A stretch of 38,510 nt of DNA, taken from contig DVKE01000039.1 in NCBI GenBank assembly GCA_018716225.1, forward strand, positions 1 to 38,510, given 5' to 3'. The notes beneath the pieces are model-generated. The model did not search any database. It saw nothing but the letters and a program-made list of their open reading frames with translations, and was not told where the DNA came from. This stretch comes from Candidatus Onthousia faecigallinarum. GTDB lineage: Bacteria; Bacillota_I; Bacilli_A; RF39; UBA660. The position numbers were made by a program, and so were the translations under genes. The stretch's first letter is position 1, and each line of letters begins with the position of its first letter. Below, piece after piece: positions 1-9,500 of the stretch.

Positions 1-54
1 AACCAATTAGATGCTCATCCACAGTTTCAAGAAAGATTTAGAAAATACTGCTAA
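1..54 (+). pseudogene. C-terminal tail of a truncated ORF (...NQLDAHPQFQERFRKYC*), possibly an IS256-like (Mutator) transposase
   Basis: Frame 1 is open from the window edge to the TAA at 52-54. About 60-80 nt downstream, 'acttacacatttttcttgacacaccc' looks like an IS256-family terminal repeat. Transposase identity is tentative. Confidence 0.4.
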
Positions 55-228
55 TCCTGTGGATAACCTGTTCTTTGACAATTTGTTTATAGAAAATTTT
101 TAGAACTTACACATTTTTCTTGACACACCCACTAATATATAGCATATTCTCATTTTAATTTTATAATATATTTAATGAATATCAATAAGCAAATAATTTA
201 ATATCAATTAATTTTATCATTTACATTT

Positions 229-1512
229 TTATCTACATATATCAAAGTCGCCTGATTTATCATAATCAGAAACATCTTTTACTCTTTCCTTGTAATAATT
301 TGGTGCATTAACATAATCAAATAATTCATCTTGTTTAGTAGTACCTCGTGATATTTTAATAACATCTTCCATATCAAAATATTCATTACCATAATAATTT
401 TTTACTTCAATAGTAGTTTCATCTTTTGCATATTCATTACCGAATTGTAATATCTTTCTAAAGAACTTTTTAATTGCCTCCAATATAACATCAATATAAT
501 TTTTTAATTTGTTATTTTCGGCTGTTAAATTTTGATTCCTAGTAACAAGCGATTTCACTTCTCGTTTAAGATTACTATTTTCCTTTTCTAATGTTTGATG
601 ACTTTTAGTAAATGTATTTACTTCGTTAAATAATTGTTCTATTTTCGGTTGGAATTCCACTACCTTTTTTGTTTCTTTGATAACTTTGTTCATTGAATCA
701 AAAGTTTCTTTTTTTACTTTGACATATTCTTTATCAAAAATAGTATTTTTAGTAGTTTTCATTTTTTCATTTAAATCATTTATTGCTTTATCTAAATTTT
801 TATTAATTATTTGGGTTTTATTCTCATAATAGTGAGTCGTTTTCTTTAACTCTTTTGTTTTTAAGTGTTCTCTATTATTGCCTTTAATACCTCTTTCCAA
901 ATCAAAGCCTGCATCAACAAGTCTTTCATGATATTTATCTTGTAACTGGGATAAGTGTATTTTATCCCTAATATATTGTTTTTTAGATATTGTCCACCTT
1001 TCAGTATTAGTTCTTTTATCTAATTTTTTAACTAATGGAACTACCACACAATGAATATGGGGAGATTTCTCATCTAAGTGAATAGTTGCATGAAGTATTT
1101 GTTCCTTTGTATAACCTAAATCATTATAAACAAATTCCATACAAGTATCTGCCCATTTCATTATGTCTTCTTCACTCATATTATCAAAAAACTTTGGTGA
1201 TGCAGTAAATAATAATTCATCTGCTACACAATTTCTTGAACGATTAACCATTTGAGTATAGTTTCTTTGTCTTTCTTTTCTTTCAGTTTTCATCTTTTCA
1301 TTATGTTGTTTTTCATATTCTTTAGTCAATTCGTGAAATTTTTTAACATATTTATAATTCAATGGAACTAATTGTATATTTTTATAACTATCTTCTATTT
1401 TTATATCAGGATTAGATTTATAGGCTTTCTTTTCTCTTTGATTATGAGATCCAATTTGTGCTAAATCATTTGTAGTCATAATAGGTTCACTTCTAAATAT
1501 TGCATAATTCAT
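229..1512 (-). CDS. MobV/Pre-type plasmid mobilization relaxase
   Basis: N-terminal HNQREKKAYKSNPDI motif and the HLDEKSPHIHCVVVPL metal-binding motif (HxDExxPHxH), with a coiled-coil C-terminal half, as in MobV relaxases. Confidence 0.85.
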   Translation of the reverse strand: MNYAIFRSEPIMTTNDLAQIGSHNQREKKAYKSNPDIKIEDSYKNIQLVPLNYKYVKKFHELTKEYEKQHNEKMKTERKERQRNYTQMVNRSRNCVADELLFTASPKFFDNMSEEDIMKWADTCMEFVYNDLGYTKEQILHATIHLDEKSPHIHCVVVPLVKKLDKRTNTERWTISKKQYIRDKIHLSQLQDKYHERLVDAGFDLERGIKGNNREHLKTKELKKTTHYYENKTQIINKNLDKAINDLNEKMKTTKNTIFDKEYVKVKKETFDSMNKVIKETKKVVEFQPKIEQLFNEVNTFTKSHQTLEKENSNLKREVKSLVTRNQNLTAENNKLKNYIDVILEAIKKFFRKILQFGNEYAKDETTIEVKNYYGNEYFDMEDVIKISRGTTKQDELFDYVNAPNYYKERVKDVSDYDKSGDFDICR

Positions 1513-1542
1513 ATATCACATCCCCTTTCATTTTTGCATAAC

Positions 1543-1571
1543 AAAAAAGATACCATATATATAGGTACCTT
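1543..1571 (-). terminator. Rho-independent terminator of the toxin-antitoxin operon
   Basis: On the minus strand AAGGTACC-TATATATAT-GGTATCTT is followed by a T-run, just past the toxin stop codon. Confidence 0.6.
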
Positions 1572-1578
1572 ATAATGT

Positions 1579-2013
1579 TTAAATATCGCTATTTAACAAT
1601 ATTATTTCTTCTTTAGTCATGAAAACTTTTTTATCATCATCTATCCATTCGTTTTTTTTATAATTATCATATCTATCTAAGACTTTTTTTAACTTTATCT
1701 CACTCAATTTTTCGGTTTGTCTTCTTTTTCTTACAAGTTCTGGAAATAATTCTAATTGGATAATATTGTCAATTTGTACAAAACTATCTTTATCGATTAC
1801 TGTCTCTGGCGGATTGTCCTTTTTTATAGTAACATTACCTTTTAAAAGTGTTTTCCACTTTTTTTCTTCTGTTATTGAATCTATGTGTGCAATTTCTAAT
1901 ATATTCTTTTCTTTATCGACATTAACAACTAGCACAGGATGTGCTTGATTTGCTACTACTCCACTATTATTAAATCTTATTTTTAGGGATAATACCTGTC
2001 CTATTTCAATCAT
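1579..2013 (-). CDS. PemK/MazF-like toxin candidate
   Basis: N-terminus IGQVLSLKIRFNNSGVVANQAHPVLVVNVD resembles the SH3-like PemK/MazF start; it is encoded directly after a Panacea antitoxin-like ORF with an overlapping ATG/TGA. Confidence 0.6.
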   Translation of the reverse strand: MIEIGQVLSLKIRFNNSGVVANQAHPVLVVNVDKEKNILEIAHIDSITEEKKWKTLLKGNVTIKKDNPPETVIDKDSFVQIDNIIQLELFPELVRKRRQTEKLSEIKLKKVLDRYDNYKKNEWIDDDKKVFMTKEEIILLNSDI

Positions 2014-2494
2014 TAAGCATCTCTATAAAATCTGCACACATAAGTTTATAATTTTCTTTTTGACTATCAACATCTATCAATTGATCCTGTTTTTTATAAT
2101 AATTATGTTTCTTTAACCATTCTTCATCTTGGTGGGATATATTAATAAGTTCTTCTAATGGAGCATACTTCAAAATACTAAACATTTTTTTAATATATTC
2201 TTTAATAGAAGAATCATTAATATTATATGTCTTTTTATTACTAACAAGGTATCTATAATTGCTCATAACAGAATCTACAATAACACCATTATCATATGCA
2301 TACATGTCATCATTAAATAGTTTTTTATCCGTCATAGCAAAATAAACCATTTGCATTATATGAAGATACTTATTTAGTCTTACATTACCCTCGTAACAAT
2401 CTCTACCATTTAATTTTATTAATTTATTAATAAAAATCTCATTATTTTCATCTAAAGACAAAACATATTTAGCAATATTTTCTGCATTTTCCAT
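2006..2494 (-). CDS. Panacea (DUF4065/SocA-like) antitoxin domain protein
   Basis: LNKYLHIMQMVYFAMTDKKLFNDDMYAYDNGVIVDSV...LINISHQDEEW matches the Panacea pattern (KLxKLLYY...LFxxxxxAWxxGPV...LSxxTHxxxPW). Confidence 0.75.
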   Translation of the reverse strand: MENAENIAKYVLSLDENNEIFINKLIKLNGRDCYEGNVRLNKYLHIMQMVYFAMTDKKLFNDDMYAYDNGVIVDSVMSNYRYLVSNKKTYNINDSSIKEYIKKMFSILKYAPLEELINISHQDEEWLKKHNYYKKQDQLIDVDSQKENYKLMCADFIEMLND

Positions 2495-2664
2495 CTTTCC
2501 ACCTCCTACTATATTAATAATATCATAAAAAGCATCAAAAATACATAATGTGATTTAATATTTTATACATTTTATTTTAAAATGTCAATAAAAAAGATAT
2601 TTTTTTACAAAGTACTTAAATTCTGTATTACTTGCATTTATAGTCATTCTTTTATTTTTTGGAT

Positions 2665-2724
2665 TTATCCTACTGCTCCGTGACCGGCATCTACAACAAC
2701 CCCTGTAATCGCACGTTCATTCAT
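2665..2724 (-). pseudogene. Truncated N-acetylmuramoyl-L-alanine amidase (Amidase_3) N-terminus
   Basis: Reads MNERAITGVVVDAGHGAVG*; VVVDAGHGG is the hallmark start of Amidase_3 domains. An AGAGGTGAG Shine-Dalgarno lies upstream, and coding sequence is lost just after GHG. Confidence 0.6.
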
Positions 2725-2779
2725 AAACTCACCTCTACCTTAAAATATGTAAAGATAGGCTTTTTTGCTACTATTAAAA

Positions 2780-3460
2780 TCATTTATTAGGAGTAAAAGT
2801 TAATACATTACCAAATATTTCTAATTTACTAGAATCTCTATTATAAATAAGTGCTCCATCATCAAAAATAGCATAAACGTTTTTATTTTTATTGTTAGCA
2901 ACTTCTTGTAATTTTGCTAAATATCTCTTATTGTTTATTGAATGAACATCCATATAAAAAGGATCATCTAACACTCCAAACCCATCATAAAATGCAAAAT
3001 ACTTATAATAATTATTTTTAGCAGTAATAAAATATCTTTTTAATTGTAACTCACTTCCAGCACTCTCACCAATAATTATTCCTTTAAAATATTTAATATA
3101 ATATATTAATTCCGTATCATGCAAAACTTTTTTAAAAAACATTTCAGGATTTCCACCTGGCAAAAGTAAAATATCACTATTTTGAATAATTTCAATAAGA
3201 TCATTTCTAGTATCTTTATAAGGGTTACATACTCTAATATTTTCTTTACGAATACCTAATTTTTTTAATTCAGTATAGTATTTATTATATCTTCTACCAT
3301 CTATCGGAAAATACTCTTTCTCAAATTCTTCACTTGTTATTTCTTTAGGAAAAGCCCATGGAAAAATTGCTACTTTATAATCAGACTTAACAAACTCTTT
3401 TAATCGCTCTACTACAAAATCCATACCAAATTCAATTTTACTAAATAACACACTATACAT
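2780..3460 (-). CDS. Peptidase S51 (dipeptidase E/cyanophycinase-like) family protein
   Basis: LLLPGGNPEMFF followed by IIIGESAGSELQL, a GxSAG nucleophile elbow typical of S51. Confidence 0.75.
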   Translation of the reverse strand: MYSVLFSKIEFGMDFVVERLKEFVKSDYKVAIFPWAFPKEITSEEFEKEYFPIDGRRYNKYYTELKKLGIRKENIRVCNPYKDTRNDLIEIIQNSDILLLPGGNPEMFFKKVLHDTELIYYIKYFKGIIIGESAGSELQLKRYFITAKNNYYKYFAFYDGFGVLDDPFYMDVHSINNKRYLAKLQEVANNKNKNVYAIFDDGALIYNRDSSKLEIFGNVLTFTPNK

Positions 3461-3859
3461 AATATCACCATCTCTATAACTATTTGAATACTATAACATC
3501 TTTTTACTAACTTTTTTGATTCAGGAATATTTCGTTGCATATTTATTCCCTTTTGTAAAATACTTTCTAAATATAAATCTAAAGGTGACCCACTTTTTTC
3601 TTTCCACAATTCTCTATAACTCTATATAAATTATTTCTTCTTGTAGTACTTATATTACTTAAAAATCTATAATACTAGGTAACCAATCACAATTTTTATT
3701 TCCCCACTCTAAATTCTATAGAATAAATAGTAACAGTCAGTCTATACTTCAATATTCGTTTTAGCATTTAGCACTATTACTTTTGTACGTACATTACAGT
3801 ATTTTGGTAAACGAATGTAAAGATAAATGAAATAAAAGTAAAAAGGATCACAGCCTGTT

Positions 3860-4654
3860 TTATTTCAATACCACGTTCTCTTCATACTCCCGAAAATAGT
3901 TATCTATCAAAGTAAGTTCTCCATCCTTAACCGAAAATATCGATACTTCGGGAATAGTAATATCATCAGATTTTTCAAGAATTTCATCTCTTGTAAAGAT
4001 AAGTTCCCCATCTTCTATTTCAAAAGTTCCCTTTGACCGTTCTAATTCCTTTCTTTCTCCTTCCTTCGTAAGATCTACATAATAAGCATGCAATTCAGCT
4101 TTCATCTCATACGTATCACCATCCCCACCATCTAAGAAAGTAACAACGAAATAGGGATGCGTTTGATCCACTGCACTAGGATCGCCATTTAATGTATGAT
4201 ATCTCTTTAGTCCTCCTAAAATGGAAGAAATCTCACTTAAATTTTGATTAGAGCAGTAATTACCATAACGCACTTCATAAGAAATCGTATGATACAAGAA
4301 ATGATTCACAACCGTAGCCTTTAAAATGGTAAAGTCATTTTCTTGATCATAATAATAGGTATGATCATTACAAGAAATCTCCTCCAATGTATCTAAGAAG
4401 GATTCCATCTCCTGCTCCAAAACCTTTTGACCTCGAATACTTTTATAAGAATAATGATTCCCATTTTCCTTTTTGAAAAAAGATAACTTCGGAACCCCTA
4501 AGGCAACCGTTTGACTCCCCGTTTCTTCATCATAAATCGTATACTCCACCTCATATCCCAAAGAAACCGTTTTTAAAAGGACAATCAATAGAATAAGGAT
4601 AAGCAACAAAACAACCAAAATAACAATTTTTTTCTTTTTCATTTCGCACCTCAC
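3860..4654 (-). CDS. Membrane-anchored hypothetical protein
   Basis: 264-aa ORF with a positively charged N-terminus and one hydrophobic helix (KKKKIVILVVLLLILILLIVLL). Confidence 0.7.
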   Translation of the reverse strand: MRCEMKKKKIVILVVLLLILILLIVLLKTVSLGYEVEYTIYDEETGSQTVALGVPKLSFFKKENGNHYSYKSIRGQKVLEQEMESFLDTLEEISCNDHTYYYDQENDFTILKATVVNHFLYHTISYEVRYGNYCSNQNLSEISSILGGLKRYHTLNGDPSAVDQTHPYFVVTFLDGGDGDTYEMKAELHAYYVDLTKEGERKELERSKGTFEIEDGELIFTRDEILEKSDDITIPEVSIFSVKDGELTLIDNYFREYEENVVLK

Positions 4655-4687
4655 TACAAAAATTATACCCCATAAAAAAAAGAAATG

Positions 4688-6436
4688 CTATACCTTAGCA
4701 CTTCGAACTTCCTCTTTAACAATCTTTTCAACATTCGTACGTTCATATTTATTATCAAAAAACTCAAAAATCTTCTCTCCTTTTGAAACTGTTTCGATTG
4801 TAGGATGAAACCTATCTTTCCTTTCTTTCAAAGCTTCTCGAATCGGTCGAAAATGATCAATTATCTCTTCTTCTGTAGCATCCTTATGTTCTAACTGATA
4901 AATATGGACAAGAGAAGCTAAAATCTTATCTCCACTAACAGAATTCTGATGAAATGAAACACAAAAATCTTTTAATTTTTCTTTTGTCTTTTCCTCTTTC
5001 AAAGAATAATCATATTCACAAGATTTAATAAAATGGCCATGGTCAATTGGTTGTAATAAATAAGGCAATTTTCGAAACAATTGCGCCAAGGTAGGGTTCT
5101 GTAACATTTCATCCAATTCTTTCTTTGTTTTCACATTTAAAAAATCATAAGGACTAAAAGCAAGATCAAAAATATTACTTGCATCTCTTTGCCAAGCAAT
5201 CTCATCAAACGTCATCAAAAGATGATTGTATTTTTCATTTCCCATAGAATCCCAAGTAGGATCACTAACATAAACTCCATCGATACCATACTTCTCATCT
5301 TTCATTTCAACAAAGAGTCTAGCATGAGCATCTTTCATTCCCTCCCCCATAACTCCAACTGACATATAATTCGTTTCTAAACCAAAACGATCACAAAAAG
5401 TTTGCAACAACTTTATATATCCCACGCAAACAATATAATCACTAAACAAAATTTCAGATACTGCTCGAGATTTCATAGGACTCATTCCTTCTTCTTCTTT
5501 TTGATATTTTTTAAAATCCTTCGCAATCTCATATAATTTTGTATATAATTCAAAAGGTGAAAGCTGGTCCTTAATAGCTTTAACCGGTTCTAATAAAGAG
5601 TCTATTCTCTCTTCTATCTGAATAGCCGTTTTTAAAGATACCGTTTCACGATCAATAAACACATGAGAAACAATATTTTTACTTTCTGGTATTTCTTTTA
5701 AAGAGTCAAGATCAATATGAAGAGGATCAATTTTAAGAGTAAGGTAACCCGGTTGAGGAGAAGAAGGATCATCTTTAAAAGCAACCCCCACATACAAAGA
5801 ATCGATGTTCTTTATAAAACTAGCTAAAGGAGTATAGTCATTCACATTAACATCAATAGAGTGTGGTAAACTCTTATTTCTATGTTTTAACACTTCAAAA
5901 ATCTCTTCTAAATCACAACTGTTAACATTAATATAGGAAGCAGTCAATAAACTTTTTAAAGAACGGAACAAACCCGTTCCTACCGTCTCATTCATCCGAT
6001 AAGTAATTCTTGGATCATAGCTGTTAGCAAGCTCTTCTTCTACTCCAGAAGTTATAATTTCTTGAATACTTTTACTTTGACTTAAAATATCAAAAACATT
6101 TTTTTCTAAAGAATAATATTGTAAATCAACCTTAGTAAAATTAGGATTTTGAGCAATTCCATTAGCCGTTTTTTGATTGATAAAATTTTTATCTACAATA
6201 ATTTCTTTTCTTTTCAAAGAAGCAAAAAGAGAAGAAAGTTCTAAATCCACTCCTTCCTTATGCATTTTATAATATTCTTGATTAATATATAAAATATTTC
6301 CGGAAAAAACAGCATCTTGAAGAGCAAAAGGCCTTTTTAAAGAAGTATTAATATAGTGACTAGACACCATGGAAATAGTCTGAAGTCTTTCATCTTTCAA
6401 ACTATCAATCAATACTATATTCCTGTTTCCAACCAA
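4688..6436 (-). CDS. Cytosolic transglutaminase-like (papain-fold) protein
   Basis: Cys-His-Asp triad context: YIVCVGYIKLLQTFCDRFGLET, then DAHARLFVEMKDEKYGIDGVYVSDPTWD. No signal peptide. The ORF track start is a TTG. Confidence 0.6.
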   Translation of the reverse strand: MVGNRNIVLIDSLKDERLQTISMVSSHYINTSLKRPFALQDAVFSGNILYINQEYYKMHKEGVDLELSSLFASLKRKEIIVDKNFINQKTANGIAQNPNFTKVDLQYYSLEKNVFDILSQSKSIQEIITSGVEEELANSYDPRITYRMNETVGTGLFRSLKSLLTASYINVNSCDLEEIFEVLKHRNKSLPHSIDVNVNDYTPLASFIKNIDSLYVGVAFKDDPSSPQPGYLTLKIDPLHIDLDSLKEIPESKNIVSHVFIDRETVSLKTAIQIEERIDSLLEPVKAIKDQLSPFELYTKLYEIAKDFKKYQKEEEGMSPMKSRAVSEILFSDYIVCVGYIKLLQTFCDRFGLETNYMSVGVMGEGMKDAHARLFVEMKDEKYGIDGVYVSDPTWDSMGNEKYNHLLMTFDEIAWQRDASNIFDLAFSPYDFLNVKTKKELDEMLQNPTLAQLFRKLPYLLQPIDHGHFIKSCEYDYSLKEEKTKEKLKDFCVSFHQNSVSGDKILASLVHIYQLEHKDATEEEIIDHFRPIREALKERKDRFHPTIETVSKGEKIFEFFDNKYERTNVEKIVKEEVRSAKV

Positions 6437-6486
6437 ATCATCATATCACATACCAAATTCACCTATGCCCATTATCATTATACTAC

Positions 6487-6512
6487 AAAAAGGGCTAAAG
6501 CAAAAGAGCCCT
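6487..6512 (-). terminator. Terminator/attenuator-like hairpin in the leader of the transglutaminase-like gene
   Basis: Minus strand: AGGGCT-cttttgcttt-AGCCCT followed by TTTTTGT; perfect 6-bp stem plus U-tract. Confidence 0.55.
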
Positions 6513-6552
6513 CAAATCGATCAAGTTTGACATTTTAAAAACAGCACTTATC

Positions 6553-6561
6553 TGTTATAAT
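6553..6561 (+). promoter_or_regulatory. Extended -10 promoter element for the glucan synthase-like gene
   Basis: TGTTATAAT just upstream of AGGAGGGTGAG and the ATG at 6583. A TTGACA at 6527-6532 is too far (23 nt) to be an ideal -35. Confidence 0.45.
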
Positions 6562-6582
6562 AATAGCAAGTAGGAGGGTGAG

Positions 6583-9500
6583 ATGTCAGTGAAAACATAT
6601 CAAAAAAATTATCAAAAACAAACAGAATATCTAGAAAGCTATTATCAAAAGCTCGTCTATCAAATCAAACAAAAAGAATTAATCGGCATTACGAACGAAT
6701 GGATTGTCGATAATTATTATATGATCGTAGAAAAAAAGCAAGATTTAAAAGGATTCTTCAAACGAAAGAAAAACTATGAAAATGCTTTTTTTAAACCAGA
6801 TTTATACCCTATTATAAAAAAGGAATTTGAAAAAGAACATTGCCGTTTTCAATTAGATGACATGGCAAAATATCTTAACAAATATCAAAGAGAAGAAAAC
6901 ACCTATTTTTCTTATGATAAATTATCAACGTTTCGTCAGGTAACTTTTTTAATTATCTTAGAAAAGTTAACCGAAGTATGCCAGCAAGAAGAAACAAGAA
7001 AAGAAGAAAAAGAAAAAGCCGAACATCTTTTTGATCAGATCGAAGAAACCAATAAGTGTTATCTTCTTACAAAAGACCTTCTAACCAGTCCTTGTTTCTT
7101 AGAACATTTTTATAATTTAGTAAGAGAAAATGGACAGAAAAGTCTTCCTATCTTAGAATACTTAAATAAATTATTAAAAGAAGAGAACATAAACTTAAAT
7201 GAACAAATGGAAACTTATTATGAGGACCTAGGAAAAACGAGCATTCTGATCTCAAATATTTTCTATTCGATTCAACAATTATCAAAAATTAAAAATGAGA
7301 CTTTATATGCCAAAATTTCTTTTACCGAAAAACTTCTTTGGAAAGATAAAACCTATAAAATTATGAGTGACGAAAGCAAAGAATACTATCGAGAAGAAAT
7401 TAAGAAAAATGCCAAGAAGAAAAAGATGAGTGAATTAGAGTTTGTAGAAAATTTAATGCAGAAAAAAGCGGAAGAAGAGCACATTGGTTTCTTACTCTTT
7501 CCACCAAAAAATATCAAAAGAAGAAATGTTTTATACCTTTCTTTTATTACGATTACAACTTGTCTTTTATCCGCTCTTCTTGCCCCTTATCTAATTCGGC
7601 CGGTCATTCTTAGTTTTCTTTGTCTATTGATACCTGTCAGTGAACTAGTGATTCAACTAACCAATAAAATCATCTTAAAATTCTTTCCTCCCCACCCTTT
7701 AGCAAAAATAGATTTTAAAGATAAAATCAAGGATGAATATCGAACGATGATAGTCATTGTTACGATCCTAAAAGATAAAAAGAAAGTTCAAAAAATGTTC
7801 CGCGACCTAGAAGCCCACTATCTTTTAAGCCCAAAAGAAAATGTTTTCTTTACCCTCTTAGGAGATGCGACTAGTTATAAAGAAGAGCATTACCCTCTTG
7901 ATCAAGAAATTATCGAGGAAGGATTAAAATGTTGTGAAACTTTAAATAAAAAATATAAAGGCGAAATCTTCCACTTTGTCTATCGTAAAAGAAAATATAG
8001 TAAAGGGGAAGAAACGTATCTTGGTTGGGAAAGAAAACGGGGAGCCTTACAAGATTTGAATCAACTTCTCTTAGGACAATTAACCAAAGAAGAACAGGAG
8101 GATTATTTCCAAGCGAATACCATAAAAGAAGATTTGAAGATTAAATATGTTATGCCCCTTGATGCCGATACCAAATTAGGCCTTGGTAGTATTTCAAGGC
8201 TGATCGGTACAATGGCACATCCGATGAATCAACCGGTCTTAAATAAGGAAAGAACCAAAGTCATCCGTGGTTATGGTATGATGCAACCAAAAGTAACCTT
8301 TGATCTTTCTCTAGAAAATCAATCGACATATTCCCAAACCTTTGCTGGTCTAGGTGGTTATGATGTCTACTCTAGTGTCGTACCAGATTTTTATCAAGAT
8401 GTTTTCCAAGAAAGCAATTTCTATGGCAAAGGAATCTATGATTTAGCCGTTTTTAATGAAGTCATTTTAAACAATCATTTCCCCAAAAATAGAATTCTTA
8501 GTCATGACTTATTAGAAGGAAGTTATACAAGATGTGGTTATGTCTCGGATGTAGATTTCTATGATGACTTTCCAAGTAATTTCTTAGTCGACTCCAAAAG
8601 ACAGCACCGTTGGGCTAGAGGTGACATGCAAATACTAGCTTGGGCTTTTAAGAAGAACCCTTTAAATGCCATTCATCGCTTTAAATTTATCGATAATATT
8701 AGGCGAGGACTCCTACCTTTTTTCTTACTATTAATTATTATTTTCGCTTATGCCATCAGCCCTACCGCTCCTCATTATTGGATCCTTTTTGTCATCTTAA
8801 TTCTATTAATTCCTATCTTCTTCTTTATCTTTGAGAAGATTAAATCACAGAATAAACGATCAACCAAAACCAAACAATATCAAAACACTATTGTAGGACT
8901 ACAATCCATTATCTTAAAAATTGTCGCTGACTTCTCTTCTCTTCCTTATCATGCCAGATTATATCTTGATGCTTTTACAAGAGCTCTTTACCGTATGACG
9001 ATCAGCAAAAAGAAATTACTTAGTTGGATAACCTCGGAAGAAGCAGCCAAAAATACGAGCAATACGCTTGATACTTACTTAATTAAATTTCAAAGCAATT
9101 ACTGGTTCTGTCTTATTCTAATTCTTCTTGTTTTATGGTTAAATCCAATCAACATTTTTGCTGTTTTAATGATTTCGATTGTCTTCCTAGCCAGTCCCCT
9201 TTACTTCTATTTAATGGGACAACCTGTAACCGAACGAACAATTCTTCTTTCGAAAAAACAACAAGAAGACTTATTCGACCTCGCGAAAAAAACATGGAGA
9301 TACTTCGATCAAGCTTTAACTCCAGAAAACCATTACTTAATTCCAGACAACTATCAAAAAAACAGAGAAGAAGTATATGATATCAAGACTTCGGCCACTG
9401 ATATCAGTTTCTCGATTCTTTCTGTCATATCGGCTTATAAGTTACAGATCATTTCCAAGAAAAGAGCTTTCTTTCTGCTCGATAATATCTTAACAACCAT

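Noticed and set aside
1766-1948. 60-aa plus-strand ORF opposite the toxin gene
   Set aside because: Mirror ORF inside a better-supported minus-strand gene; no ribosome site or family.
3412-3609. 65-aa minus-strand ORF
   Set aside because: Overlaps the start of the S51 gene and has no recognisable domain; possibly a fragment, not called as a gene.
6446-6448. Genome-wide UGA=Trp recoding suggested by ATG-TGA at the transglutaminase leader
   Set aside because: tRNA-Trp has anticodon CCA, conserved genes read through with TGG, and TGA is a sensible stop in several genes (e.g. 15651-15653, 15340-15342), so only a local explanation is kept.
6356-6538. 60-aa plus-strand ORF
   Set aside because: Antisense to the transglutaminase-like gene and across its leader; no Shine-Dalgarno.
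9135-9380. 81-aa ORF in another frame inside the glucan synthase gene
   Set aside because: Out-of-frame shadow of a strongly supported CDS; the same applies to 12519-12737 and 14929-15168.
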